Under the pieces are notes generated by a model, which was given only the letters and a program-made list of their open reading frames with translations, was not told where the DNA came from and ran no database searches. A DNA stretch of 64,000 bases, taken from Saccharomycopsis phalli (taxonomy: Eukaryota > Ascomycota > Saccharomycetes > Ascoideales > Saccharomycopsidaceae). Positions within the stretch are counted from its first letter, which is position 1, and every line of letters starts with the position of its first letter. Location of the stretch: assembly GCA_020342235.1 (NCBI GenBank), contig CP073214.1, forward strand, positions 1,736,001-1,800,000, in the 5' to 3' direction. Made by a program: the position numbers and the translations under genes. This document shows, one piece after another, positions 1 through 10,480 of this stretch.

Positions 1-418
1 AGCCAGTTCAAAACGGCTTCCTCTTTGGTCAACTTCTTCTGGTTCTCCTCGACCAAAAAACCAAATGTCCAGATGTAGATCTTGTCGAATAACGCGCCAT
101 CTGCCAAGGTATCGAGACTCAACAGGTCGATTTTTTTGCGCATCGATTTGAGATCGTAGATTTTGTTCTCGGACCACTTGTTGAGGAAGTCCCGCTTTTT
201 GAATCGCCCCGTGCTCTCGCTGTTTAAGTACCACGACAAGAGAAGCGCTTCATATTGCTCAGGATCTATATCCAAGTCCTGAAGGTACTCAATCGTACCT
301 TCAATGTCAATGTCTTCCGAAGATTCATCCTGATACTTTTTGTAGAGTTTTTCTAGTTTAGACAAATTCTATATTAGAAATGATGCCAAATGGTATTTAT
401 ACTTACAGAGATAGCCAT
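1..418 (-). CDS. DCN1: DCN1-like cullin neddylation factor, 5' part, spliced
   Basis: Read on the minus strand, 368 to 1 stays open and encodes a potentiating-neddylation (PONY) domain start: KLEKLYKKYQ, GTIEYLQDLDIDPEQYE, LLSWYLNSES, FLNKWSENKIYDLKSM and IYIWTFGFLVEENQKK. The family binds Nedd8-E2 and cullin and promotes Rub1/Nedd8 transfer. The gene runs off the left edge, so the C-terminal half is absent. No in-frame ATG starts this exon. A 38-nt intron (369-406, GTAAGT to TAG) joins it in frame to a four-codon first exon, 407-418 (M-A-I-S). The usual N-terminal UBA domain of yeast Dcn1 is not visible upstream. A TATAAG lies only 5 nt before that ATG, so the first exon is less certain than the family call. 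Confidence 0.8.
369..406 (-). other. 38-nt intron in DCN1
   Basis: On the minus strand the segment begins GTAAGT, has a TTCTAAT branch-point-like motif and ends ATATAG, so the branch point is about two bases from the terminal AG. Removing it joins ATG GCT ATC TCT in frame to the conserved exon. A second very short intron of the same design occurs in PDX1. Confidence 0.65.
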
Positions 419-2247
419 GCAGCTTATACAAGGAAATTCGCCAAATCGCGGCGATGCTCCGGGTAACGAAAGCACGGTTGATGGATGTGCGCTTATGATG
501 GAGATCAATATTTTGCCGTCTAAAAATCAAGAGTGGTGTCTGGGACCAGTGTGTTTGTGTAGCTTGGGAGTTATTTTGGTATAATACCAAATGTATCACG
601 AGCCTCATTCGATCAATAATGGACGGGTCCCATTTCATTACGCAAGATTTTCTTATTGACAAATGTAAATTCCAGCGACTCAAGCATTAATTCGGCATCA
701 TTACAGCAAGCAAGATAGTCTTGGCCAATATATCGAGAAATTCCAATGTATGGTTAAACAAAAAGAGATCCAGTTGCCGTTGACGATACACCTATCGACT
801 ATCCAGCGAGATGCGGTCTGGTAAGCCTCACTCATGGGTGAAGTGCTGTGCTGAATTAAACTTCCCTCCAGCGATACCTTCACTTCTTTGCGGTGCCAGT
901 AAACCCTGACTTCTCAAGAACCTAAAGACTCCAGCCACGAGGATCGAACCACAATAGACATTCTCAGCTGAATGATACCCGGACAAATGCACCAGGCGTC
1001 AACGCTTCCGACAATAGCCATTACAGCGAAAGCAATTTAATATTTCAAGTACAGAAGCTGCCAGTGGAAAGGGGAAATGGGCAGAGAATACACGTAGTCT
1101 GATAGAAATGAACGGAAATAGCATCCTGGTGTCACCGCACAAGTTGATGAATATACTGGTGTGGTAGCCTGGCATCCTATGTTATGATACTGGGTATTTT
1201 TCTACACAACTGGAGTAATAGTCATTATCATTCCATGTCGATATTCCTGGAACGGTGTTTATTGACCATAAACCAGTCCATGAACTTGCAGAGTTTTACC
1301 ACGCCGTGTTAGGACATGATTCCTCCAACGTATGATGAGATTCGGTGGTCAAACTTGGCAACAAGGGTGACTGGGCTTATATAACCACTACACACACCAT
1401 GTATCAACAATACAACTGCTAAAACTGAAGTTTTTAGTCCCAAGCAGCTGTATGGGGGCCGTCAGGGGGTTTTCTTCAACAGTAATGCTGCCTTAGGCTG
1501 TTCCTGAGTGAAAATATATTCGTCGAATCACTGTAGTCTCCGAGACAACACAAAAATAAATATCATTCCTGGAATAATAATTATTGTATTTGCATGACGC
1601 TAACTCCAGAGGCCTAGTTCCTGATTAAGGACCAATTTGATCAACGGATAAAAGACCAAGTAGAAAACTACCCGCGACAACATATATAAATACTCGATTA
1701 TTCAATTTTGAAGTACCCGACAACGTGTATAAAAGCCCAAATAACTCAAGTTTGAAGCATGAAAATGTTGACAAGAGCAGGAATTTGCGAGTAGATTTAC
1801 GTGTATTATATCCACAATAATGCACCAGTACTAATACTTGAAGATACCAATTGGTAAAACCATGGCCATCAAAAGTCATATAAATGAATTATTAGATCAC
1901 AGCAGTAATCCAGCCAGACAATTTCTCCACTACCCACTGATTTTTTGTGTCCCCACTAATTTATTCAAGTATACATCAACCTTCTGTCATACCTCACAAG
2001 TCATGAACCCAACTATTGTTATTTGGATCCAACACACTTGGGTTTAATTATTCAGATGCCAATTCCTAATTTATCAACAGTATAGATGATTCATGTCATC
2101 TCTTTGAATAAATAATGTCTTGTAAATTTGCTAAACTTCAGTTTTGTGCACGTGACATTTCCCAGTGTAATACACTGGGAAATCACCAGCACGTTTTCTC
2201 AACTACAGACGTAAACAATACCATGAATTACCTATATAATATTACAA
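419..2247. other. Gene-poor stretch between DCN1 and SSA
   Basis: No convincing gene is seen. About 1150-1585 is a plus-strand copy of LINE family 2 (separate entry). A CACGTG lies near 2147, 3' of SSA. A B-box-like GGTTCGATCC on the minus strand near 945 does not fold into a tRNA. Confidence 0.5.
1150..1585 (+). mobile_element. Truncated LINE family 2 copy
   Basis: This stretch aligns by eye with 17330-17885. Both share a coding-like C-terminal segment (here a frame reading VHELAEFYHAVLGHDS) and a 3' region with CTGAGTGAAAATATA and CTCCGAGACAACAC followed by ACAAAAATAAATA. Stops and frame breaks interrupt it, so it is a dead 5'-truncated copy. Confidence 0.5.
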
Positions 2248-4203
2248 TTAGTCAACTTCCTCAACAGTAGGGCCACTGCTTCCTCCAGCTTCTGGTCCTC
2301 CAGCTCCAGCTCCTGGGAATCCTCCTGGAGCCCCACTTCCTGGAGCCTCTCCTGGAGCCCCGCCAGCAGAATAGAACTTGCTCATTATAGGATTGGAGAT
2401 ACTCTCCAACTCCTTTTGTCTGTCCTTATACTCATCAGTGCTGGCAGTGGTGCTGTTGTCCAACCACTGAGTGGTTTCTTCAATAGCTTTTGACAAGGTC
2501 TCTAAATCAGCAGCATCAACCTTGTCCTTAAACCCAGACTCGGAGATTGTGTTCTTCAAGGAGTAGGCATACGATTCAAGGCCATTTCTCGAGGCAATTC
2601 TCTCGGCCTCCTTCTCATCTTCCTCCTTGAATTTCTCGGCCTCAGACACCATTCTCTCGATATCCTCCTTTGACAATCTTCCTTTGTCGTTGGTGATCGT
2701 GATCTTGTTGGTCTTTCCAGTACCTTTTTCCACGGCAGACACGTTCAAAATTCCATTGGCATCCATGTCAAACGTCACCTCAACTTGTGGAACGCCTCTT
2801 GGTGCCGGTGGGATGCCGGATAATTCAAACTTGCCCAACAAATTGTTGTCCTTGGTCTTGGTTCTCTCACCCTCGTACACCTGAATCAACACCCCTGGTT
2901 GGTTATCAGCATATGTGGAGAAAGTCTCGGACTTCTTGGTTGGAATGGTCGAGTTTCGTGGGATTAACTTGGTCATGACACCGCCAGCAGTCTCGATACC
3001 CAAGGACAATGGTGCAACGTCCAACAATAACAAGTCCTGGGTTTTTGAAGATGTGTCGCCAGTCAAAATCGCAGCCTGGACAGCAGCACCGTATGCGACA
3101 GCCTCATCTGGGTTGATTGACCGGTTTGGCTCCTTGCCATTGAAGAAGTCAGACACCAATTTTTGCACCTTTGGGATTCTGGTGGAACCACCAACGAGGA
3201 CAATTTCATTGACAGAGGACTTGTCCAACTTGGAGTCCTTCAAGACTTTTTCAACTGGATCAATGGTTGATCTGAACAAGTCACCACACAATTCCTCAAA
3301 TCTGGCACGAGTGAGCGATGTATAAAAGTCGATTCCCTCGTACAAGGAGTCGATCTCGATAGAAGTCTGGGTAGAAGAGGACAAGGATCTCTTGGCTCTC
3401 TCACAGGCGGTTCTCAATCTTCTCAAGGATCTTTGGTTGCCAGACAAGTCCTTCTTGTTTTTTCTTTTAAATTCCTGGATAAAGTGGTTGACCAATCTGT
3501 TGTCGAAATCTTCGCCACCCAAGTGCGTATCACCTGCAGTAGCCTTGACTTCGAAGATACCGTCATCGATGGATAACAAGGAGACATCAAACGTTCCTCC
3601 ACCCAAGTCAAAGATTAAGACGTTGTGTTCGCCATGGCCCTGGTCTTTCTTATCCAATCCGTATGCAATGGCAGCAGCAGTAGGCTCATTGATGATTCTC
3701 AAGACATTGAGTCCCGAAATTAAGCCTGCGTCCTTTGTAGCCTGTCTTTGTGAGTCGTTAAAGTACGCTGGTACCGTAATGACTGCGTCCTTGACCTGGG
3801 TTCCCAAAAAGGCTTCTGCAGTTTCCTTCATCTTTCCAAGTACCATGGACGAGATTTCCTCAGGGGTGAACGTTTTGGTTTCACCCTTGTATTCGACCTC
3901 GATCTTTGGCTTGCCGGCCTCATTTATGACCTTGAAGGGAAAGTGCTTGATATCAGTTTGGACCTCCTGGTCATTGAATTTTCTACCAATCAATCTCTTG
4001 GCGTCAAAAACGGTGTTCAGAGGGTTCATGGCGGCCTGGTTCTTGGCTGCATCGCCAATGAGTCTTTCAGAGTCGGTAAAAGCGACATATGAAGGGGTAG
4101 TTCTGTTACCTTGGTCATTGGCAATGATTTCCACTCGGTCGTTTGTAAAATGAGCAACACAAGAGTATGTTGTTCCTAAGTCAATTCCAATAGCTTTAGA
4201 CAT
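2248..4203 (-). CDS. SSA: Cytosolic Hsp70, SSA type
   Basis: The 651-residue product is a full-length cytosolic Hsp70 that binds exposed hydrophobic peptides in an ATP-driven cycle with J-proteins and exchange factors. It starts [19 protein letters not shown] (Hsp70 signature 1). Signature 2 is seen as [14 protein letters not shown] and signature 3 as [17 protein letters not shown]. The substrate domain, helical lid, Gly/Pro/Ala-rich tail and terminal EEVD follow. EEVD, with no presequence or HDEL, marks the cytosolic class that binds TPR co-chaperones. The frame stays open 38 codons upstream, but the start at 4203 gives the family N-terminus and lies below a TATA box and heat-shock element. 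The paralogue number cannot be decided. Confidence 0.97.
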   Translation of the reverse strand: MSKAIGIDLGTTYSCVAHFTNDRVEIIANDQGNRTTPSYVAFTDSERLIGDAAKNQAAMNPLNTVFDAKRLIGRKFNDQEVQTDIKHFPFKVINEAGKPKIEVEYKGETKTFTPEEISSMVLGKMKETAEAFLGTQVKDAVITVPAYFNDSQRQATKDAGLISGLNVLRIINEPTAAAIAYGLDKKDQGHGEHNVLIFDLGGGTFDVSLLSIDDGIFEVKATAGDTHLGGEDFDNRLVNHFIQEFKRKNKKDLSGNQRSLRRLRTACERAKRSLSSSTQTSIEIDSLYEGIDFYTSLTRARFEELCGDLFRSTIDPVEKVLKDSKLDKSSVNEIVLVGGSTRIPKVQKLVSDFFNGKEPNRSINPDEAVAYGAAVQAAILTGDTSSKTQDLLLLDVAPLSLGIETAGGVMTKLIPRNSTIPTKKSETFSTYADNQPGVLIQVYEGERTKTKDNNLLGKFELSGIPPAPRGVPQVEVTFDMDANGILNVSAVEKGTGKTNKITITNDKGRLSKEDIERMVSEAEKFKEEDEKEAERIASRNGLESYAYSLKNTISESGFKDKVDAADLETLSKAIEETTQWLDNSTTASTDEYKDRQKELESISNPIMSKFYSAGGAPGEAPGSGAPGGFPGAGAGGPEAGGSSGPTVEEVD

Positions 4204-4249
4204 TTGTATTAGTTGAAGTTTAGTGATGAAAAAATTTGAGGAAATTTGC

Positions 4250-4303
4250 CTCCTTATATAATTGTATAGGGAGGATTCGGGAACCCGCCAGAAGATTCCA
4301 GAA
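4250..4303 (-). promoter_or_regulatory. Heat-shock element and TATA box of SSA
   Basis: GAAgaTTCcaGAA at 4291-4303 is a perfect three-unit Hsf1 site. TTCggGAA at 4276-4283 adds another half-pair, and a TATATAA (minus) lies near 4254-4261. The order and distance, about 50-100 bp from the ATG, fit a heat-inducible promoter. Confidence 0.8.
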
Positions 4304-4744
4304 TGCAGGCTGTGCATTGTTGTGCATGTGACACTGATGGATCCAGAGTAACGTCCGTCAAGGTTGATTGACGGTGATTTATTGGGAAATTCTGAATGTG
4401 CTTGGTGTAGTGGTGATAAGAGTATGTATAATGATGATATGATTAAATGGGCATAGATTTATTGTAGAGAGAAGGAGTATTATAATAAGAGTGGATTAGA
4501 ATAAAGAAATGAACAGATGGATAAACAGATGATGAATGAATAGACAAAAAAATGAATAGATAATAGATAACAAATGAACAGATGATAAATGAACAAAAAA
4601 CAAAAAAAAAACAAGAAGCAAAATACGGCACACTCTAAGCACAATCTGAACAAAAAATATTCAACCATTAATATTCAGTATTCAGTCATTATTAGTATTC
4701 AATATCCACCACAAGTCAAGACTCCAAATAAAATCCCAAAGGCT

Positions 4745-7700
4745 CTAAAGACCAACGACAAATTCACCCGCCTCTTTATCCTCCACCGTATGAAAGTCAA
4801 CCGACCCAACACCACAGTACATCTGCTTCAATCCAGACAACTCCCAGACCCCCAGACCCAGAAAATGCCTCTGGGTGTCTGATTTCAACCGCAAAAACTG
4901 CAGCTGGTCCAACAAGGCACAACTGACAACTTCGCCCGAGGTCCCGACTGCAAGAAACCGGTTCTCCAGGAACCGGGAGGCATCGTTGAACCACGCAGGG
5001 TAATATCTGCCCTTGAGCAAGCGGACAATCATGTCGAGGCGCAATCTGAACTGGGTCGACATGTCGGCAGCCAGAAGTCCCGTAAGCGTGGAGTGGAGCC
5101 GATCAAACACAACAATAGCCTGGCACTGATCAAACCACAAGACGTTGGTGAGAGACCGGGTCATGGGGTCGTGCAAATACTGCTGCAAGTCGCCTTGCTC
5201 GTTGATTTTAAACACCTCAAACGAGTTGCTGAGGGTCGAAACCACCACCAACGGTCCCTCGACTGTGATTCCCGTAACTACACTGCCTCCAACCCACTGG
5301 TTCTTTGTGGGCTCAATGTATTTTTTGTCATAGTCGTACTGCCGGGTGTACACCAGACGGCCACTGCTGTAGATCAAGGTGTTTCTTGTTGGGTGCTGCC
5401 CAAGAGCCAATACCGGGCCCTTTGTCTTCCAGTGGTACAATTTGTTTACAACAATGACATCGTCCTTCTTCTTGACCTCCAACACGTACACCAAGCCCTC
5501 CATATCGCCGTTCAGACACCCGACAATGACGTTTCGGTACACTGTGCCCGAGTCGCGTTTGCGAATGTCCCAGTGTCCCACGCTGAGCAAACGTGCCGAT
5601 GACGGGAAAAGTCCGGCTGGGTATTCCGTGGACAAGGTTTTAAACTGCCTGGTGCTGAAGAAATCAAGCCGTGGTGGGTGGCTGAGCATACAGAAGCTGG
5701 AAACATGCTTTATGTGGACAAACTTGAACGGCGAAAACGGCAACAGCTTGATCCGAGGCACCCCATCCGGGTCCCGGGCCATTCTGCTCACCACCAACCC
5801 GTCCTGACGGAGAATAGCGTACTTTACCGAGGTCAGAAACTGCATCGGAGCAACCCAAACTGTGGTCTTGTCGCACGAAAGCAAAACAGGACTGGGAAGA
5901 AGCGTGCCCCTGCCGGTTCTCCATAGATACTTGCTTACAAGAAATACCTGCTCATTGTGGTAAACCAACTCGATTGGCACCGACGCAAGATTGACGGAAC
6001 CCGCGTGCACGTGACCGCAGCGGAGGTTGAGCTGGAGGTAGCTTCCCAACAAGTCAGAAGCGTGGATTTGGAGACTGAGAGCAGAGTTTCCGGAGAATAT
6101 TCCATGCCGAGGCTCTTCAAACGCAAAATGGTCCTGTGGTGGGAGAATAAGTATGTCGTTGATGATGGAACCATCAAACGCCAGGAGATGCACCTTGGCT
6201 TGCCACACGAGCTTTTCTTCAAGCCGGTAAATATCCACGTCGCCGCACACATCTGCTACTGCCAAATACACGTCTGAATCTATTTCCGTCATGGAGATAC
6301 TGACGGGCTCACTAGAGAGACCAAGGGTGTCAAGCTGCACCTTGCTGTGGGCCAATGCACCATACACCAATGAGTGGTTTCCGTCTTCGTCGCACGTGAC
6401 AATGGCCAATGTGCGGCTGTGCATTCTGCATAGAAATGCTTCACCGTGCATGGACTGGCTCCAGAGGGTTTGCGACACTTTGGACACGATAATTTGCGTG
6501 GGGGTTATTTGGACAAGAAAGTCGTCAATTCCTTGTGCGTAGAGCGTCGGCTCAGCAAGTGAGATGGCCTTGATTGGGAGTTCCTCCATTCCGTGGGCAG
6601 TGTATCTGAGCAAGTCGGACCTGTCAAAGAAGCTCACCAACAAGTAGTAATTGAACGGGTTCTCGGGGGTTTTGTAGCAAATGGGAAACACACGGAGCGC
6701 CCCCTTGAATGATTTGTCGGTGGTGTTGTCAAAAACCCTGATTCCGTGCTGTAAATGGCAGATTTGCCCGTGTCGCGTTCCTCCCCCAATGGTCCACAAT
6801 TCATGGCTAGCATGGGTCATTTTCCTGTTTTTGACCGCAGCAATGTCCCGCACGCTTCCCCAGTACGGGAACTCCTCGATTTTGCTCAACACCGCAAGAG
6901 ATCCTCCGGAAATGTCGACCCTCATTCTGTAGCCGGACTCTCGCTCACTGCCATATGCTAGCTCAAACACCGTACCAGAGATGTTCTCAAGAGAAAAGCA
7001 GCTGAAATACATCTCCGTGGCACACATGAGCGCCATTTTACCCCCAGATACCCCGTACAACTTTCCACTAGCCGTGGCTAGATACACCCATTCGCGCGAA
7101 ACCCAGTGGCTGACCACGAACTCGTCTGCTAAAAAACGCGACTCCTCAAACTCCCAGGCGCCAGACTCGATCTGGTTTGCAGACACCGTGAACACACAGT
7201 CCTGGCACACGTACAAGAGCAGTTTTTGGGTGTCAAGCAGCACTACCAACACAGGCACACCATAACGGTTCGCCAACGGCAAGATCCCGCGGACAAAGTG
7301 CCGCTCGACGGCATCCTTCATCCAGAAGAATGACCTGACCTGAATTCGCTGCTGTTTGGCCGTGACGGCGTAGATACCGTGGCACGGGTCTTGCTCGGAT
7401 CCACGGCCAAAAAACCCGCAAAACAAGATACTGGCGTCGACCTTGATAAGCTCGGGGGCCCGGAAGAAGCTCCCGTGTCTGGTTTGGGCCACTGGGAAAA
7501 GCGCAATCCAGTTTTTGTAGCCACAAGTGACAATCCACTCCCCCGACCAATGACAAGACACCTGGCGGCCGGTTTTCTCGGAAACCAAGTCCAGATCGGG
7601 GTCATACAACCGAAGCCACTGCACAAGTCGTGGAACGTACCCCTGGTCGTACACAAGCCGCACAAGCACCAAATATCCATTGGTGAGACTGAGCACTATG

Positions 7701-8095
7701 GAGTCGTCCAGGGCAGACCCGCCGAGCGTCCGCCCAGGCAACACTGCAGCCGCCCGGAAGCGGCAGGGAAGCCCGTGCACATGGCCGTCGAGCAACAATG
7801 AGCTGTTTCTCACGACGACGTTGACAATTTCGGGATCAAAAGGCACTTCTGGGCAGCTATGGTCCGGGACTTCACGCAGATGGCCCAAGAGCTCGTCTAG
7901 AGTATCAGCAGAGCCGATGTTGTCGTCACCAGCTTGCCCACGTAACTCGTCGGTAAGATCGTCCAGAAACACCCTGACGTCGTCAAAACAAAACGACCGG
8001 GGAATAAACGCGCCACGCGTCACACGCACCGTCAAAAACTGCCGGATCAACGGCGAATGGATCACAGTCTGCTGGCACACTTGTACGGCCTCCAT
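4745..8095 (-). CDS. MMS1: MMS1/DDB1/CPSF-A-family beta-propeller protein
   Basis: About 1,116 residues from the ATG at 8095; an upstream in-frame ATG at 8125 is equally possible. Most of it is beta-rich without clear sequence repeats, as in DDB1/CPSF160/Mms1 proteins. The C-terminal third has CPSF-A features: RNVIVGCLNG, VYVLEVKKKDDVIVVNKLY, KGPVLALGQH, LIYSSGRLVYTRQYDYD and RFLAVGTSGEVV. Yeast Mms1 is an adaptor of the Rtt101 cullin ligase at stalled replication forks. Length is nearer Mms1 than Rse1 or Cft1, but the family diverges fast, so the name is tentative. It is divergent from SDH4 across about 110 bp holding one CACGTG. A Ctf4-like gene, a Mms1-Rtt101 partner in budding yeast, is also in the window. 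Confidence 0.6.
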   Translation of the reverse strand: MEAVQVCQQTVIHSPLIRQFLTVRVTRGAFIPRSFCFDDVRVFLDDLTDELRGQAGDDNIGSADTLDELLGHLREVPDHSCPEVPFDPEIVNVVVRNSSLLLDGHVHGLPCRFRAAAVLPGRTLGGSALDDSIVLSLTNGYLVLVRLVYDQGYVPRLVQWLRLYDPDLDLVSEKTGRQVSCHWSGEWIVTCGYKNWIALFPVAQTRHGSFFRAPELIKVDASILFCGFFGRGSEQDPCHGIYAVTAKQQRIQVRSFFWMKDAVERHFVRGILPLANRYGVPVLVVLLDTQKLLLYVCQDCVFTVSANQIESGAWEFEESRFLADEFVVSHWVSREWVYLATASGKLYGVSGGKMALMCATEMYFSCFSLENISGTVFELAYGSERESGYRMRVDISGGSLAVLSKIEEFPYWGSVRDIAAVKNRKMTHASHELWTIGGGTRHGQICHLQHGIRVFDNTTDKSFKGALRVFPICYKTPENPFNYYLLVSFFDRSDLLRYTAHGMEELPIKAISLAEPTLYAQGIDDFLVQITPTQIIVSKVSQTLWSQSMHGEAFLCRMHSRTLAIVTCDEDGNHSLVYGALAHSKVQLDTLGLSSEPVSISMTEIDSDVYLAVADVCGDVDIYRLEEKLVWQAKVHLLAFDGSIINDILILPPQDHFAFEEPRHGIFSGNSALSLQIHASDLLGSYLQLNLRCGHVHAGSVNLASVPIELVYHNEQVFLVSKYLWRTGRGTLLPSPVLLSCDKTTVWVAPMQFLTSVKYAILRQDGLVVSRMARDPDGVPRIKLLPFSPFKFVHIKHVSSFCMLSHPPRLDFFSTRQFKTLSTEYPAGLFPSSARLLSVGHWDIRKRDSGTVYRNVIVGCLNGDMEGLVYVLEVKKKDDVIVVNKLYHWKTKGPVLALGQHPTRNTLIYSSGRLVYTRQYDYDKKYIEPTKNQWVGGSVVTGITVEGPLVVVSTLSNSFEVFKINEQGDLQQYLHDPMTRSLTNVLWFDQCQAIVVFDRLHSTLTGLLAADMSTQFRLRLDMIVRLLKGRYYPAWFNDASRFLENRFLAVGTSGEVVSCALLDQLQFLRLKSDTQRHFLGLGVWELSGLKQMYCGVGSVDFHTVEDKEAGEFVVGL

Positions 8096-8136
8096 GATCA
8101 CTCCCAGCCAGAAAACATGCACCATTATGCATGTGT

Positions 8137-8142
8137 CACGTG
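8137..8142. promoter_or_regulatory. CACGTG box between MMS1-like gene and SDH4
   Basis: A perfect CACGTG (Cbf1-type E-box) sits in the short divergent promoter, 62 bp before the SDH4 ATG. Confidence 0.5.
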
Positions 8143-8203
8143 CTGCGGACCAACCAGAGTGCGTCAAAATTGGATTATCCCAAAACCCCAGCATATACTC
8201 ACA

Positions 8204-8680
8204 ATGTCATTCAAGTCTTCAAGAACATTACTTGGTTTATCGCGTCAAATATACAAGCCATCGCTGCTCATCAGCAAGCGGGCTTTCATCACAAAGATCC
8301 CACAGCCTCCAGGAAACATTGTCGGTACTGTCAATGACGCCTATGTCCCGCCAAAACCAGCTCCGTTCCTGGGATCGCGACACTGGACCATTGACCGGCT
8401 TCTAAGTGTCGGATTGGTCCCTCTCACTGTTGCTCCGTTTGCATTTGGCTCGATTTCCCCATTTTCCGACTCCATCTTGTCGGTCTTGCTCCTTGTGCAC
8501 TCCTACGCGGGATTCCAGTCGTGTATCATTGACTATATCCCAAAACGGGTCTATGGATGGCTCCATGATGCCGCCATGGCTCTCTTGTCGTTTGGTAGTG
8601 CCGTTAGCTTGTATGGAATCTACTTGTTGGAGTCGCATGACATTGGGTTTACGTCGATCTTTATGAAGTTGTGGTTCTAA
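8204..8680 (+). CDS. SDH4: Succinate dehydrogenase membrane anchor subunit (CybS)
   Basis: The 158-residue product is the small membrane subunit of complex II, which anchors the flavoprotein and iron-sulfur subunits and forms part of the quinone site in the inner mitochondrial membrane. The ATG at 8204 gives a basic, Ser-rich presequence (MSFKSSRTLLGLSRQ, then SKRAF). The CybS domain follows, with GSRHWTIDRLLS, a first membrane segment, then LLVHSYAGFQSCIIDYIP containing the conserved H-S-x-x-G-F...D-Y element, and two more hydrophobic segments. Related Tim18/Shh4 proteins share this fold, so SDH4 is the likeliest but not the only name. The longer frame from 8057 crosses the divergent promoter and is not used. 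Confidence 0.88.
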   Translation: MSFKSSRTLLGLSRQIYKPSLLISKRAFITKIPQPPGNIVGTVNDAYVPPKPAPFLGSRHWTIDRLLSVGLVPLTVAPFAFGSISPFSDSILSVLLLVHSYAGFQSCIIDYIPKRVYGWLHDAAMALLSFGSAVSLYGIYLLESHDIGFTSIFMKLWF

Positions 8681-10480
8681 TATTTGGTTATACTCGTGGG
8701 TATTTAGGGTGCATGGCCGGCTACGTTGATGTCTTGATATCTAGTTAGAGACTAAATAGTAAATATAGCAAATTATTGAGTGTATTGGTGATTATTGAGG
8801 TGTGGCTGTTGGTGATGGTTCATTGGTATAATATTTATACATTGGCATATTATTTTTTATATACTGTCATAGAGTTCATCCATTGGCATATTATTTTTAT
8901 CTTTTGTCATAGAGTTCATCCATTGGCATAATGTTCATCCATTGGCATATTATTTTTATACATCAATGTCACCTGATTGTGTCAGAATTTATACATCTCC
9001 AAATCAGACATGTATTAAAATAAACTATAAACTGCCAATTAATTTTATTCCTTCACAATTTATCAATTGGATTGGGTGTGCTAGGCAGATCCAGCTGAAT
9101 TAATCCAAAGTGTATTATCCTTTACATTACAATGACCCTTTAATAGACTGTAAGATAAATGTCTTGGACATTTATCCTCCAATCAAAATTCTCCCCAATT
9201 GATACCGGAAACCTCTTTGCTATCCAGTGTTTAAAGTCGGTAATGTTTCATGAACATCAGATTGACTGGTCTGCCATCTGATGACTTGGATGAAATCAGC
9301 ATCGATTCTGTGAGATTTCAGACAATTGGTGGAAATTACACTCCTACATTGGAGACATGGGCCAGATTGATAGGTGAATGTGTCATGGTTCAGCCGTTTA
9401 CCGGCTGAATCCGTAGATACTAACCACACTTGATCAATAGTGGCGCAGGAATTATTCGTATACCCGGTAAAATAATCCCTGACGTACATGAAGATCAGCC
9501 ATCTTCTATAAGAAGAGGACATTTCCACTAGGTAAGGACAATTATTCTTTAGTTACCACATCCATCTGGTTATTCAATACAAAGGAACAAAACAATCAAG
9601 AAGTTTATAGAAATCTAATTATCATGGCAAACTGTGCTGGTAAATCTAAACTTCAATAGAATGTAGAGCTTTGAATAGCCATGCATGTTGAAATATAATC
9701 AGGTGCCAATAACATTGAAGATGAAAAGAGAAAGACAAGAGAAAAGAAGGAAGAAAGAAACGATAAAAAATCCAAGTAGAATCGCAAATCACATACAAGT
9801 TGGCAGAATCGACATGACAAATTTCCAAGCAACATCTACTTACAATACAAGTCAAGACCCAAATTACTAGACATGGTTGCACAAGAATACCTACATTGTC
9901 ATTATTTCACATTGCCTCACCTTTACAGATGCCGCAACCAAAAAGTGTATAAAAGGTCTGTAATTTGCGATACAACACCTCGCTTCGTGCACGTGTATTA
10001 CACGTGCCAACACTGTCACGCATTACCTAATCAGCAACGAGTCTGTGAAAAATCACCAAAAATATTCATTGCATCTCCTGTATCACGTGCACGCGATTGC
10101 ATCTACTCATCATGACAAACTGTGAATCAAAGACGTCAAGAGACAGTAGAAGACGCGGAAAAACGGTCCATGTGACCTTTTTTTTGGAGGGGACCGTGAG
10201 GATGCGTGTGTAAAAATTTGCGCGGAAAACCCGACCTTTGGGGCGCCAAGTAGGAAAAGAGAAATGTAGGCTAATACCATGTAGAGTATCTTTGGAGTAG
10301 AGTAAAAGTGGATAAAAACAGGACGAAACGACGCCAAGTGCTGAGAACTGGATTGTAGGACGTGGGCAAAATTCATGCAGAATTTTCCTTTGCAGCATTC
10401 TTCCCTGGAGTGACCCAAGACCCCCAGTGTATGAGTGTTTTGGTGCACGACCACTACTGATCGAACGAAAAATAACCGCG
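8681..10480. other. Intergenic stretch between SDH4 and GDS1
   Basis: About 8818-8960 holds four imperfect repeats built on TTCATCCATTGGCATA with T-rich spacers. A 52-codon frame from an ATG near 9249 (MNIRLTGLPSDDLDEISID) ends at a stop and matches nothing I recognise; it may be a gene relic. Three CACGTG boxes lie near 9990, 10003 and 10083. The segment near 9580-9650 resembles pieces at 24070-24170 and 25260-25390, so it is probably dispersed-repeat debris. Confidence 0.4.

Noticed and set aside
910-1000. Possible tRNA gene from a B-box-like GGTTCGATCC
   Set aside because: The flanks do not form a T-stem or acceptor stem.
3392-4153. 253-codon plus-strand frame inside SSA
   Set aside because: Antisense to the strongly conserved Hsp70 coding region; a codon-bias shadow without recognisable content.
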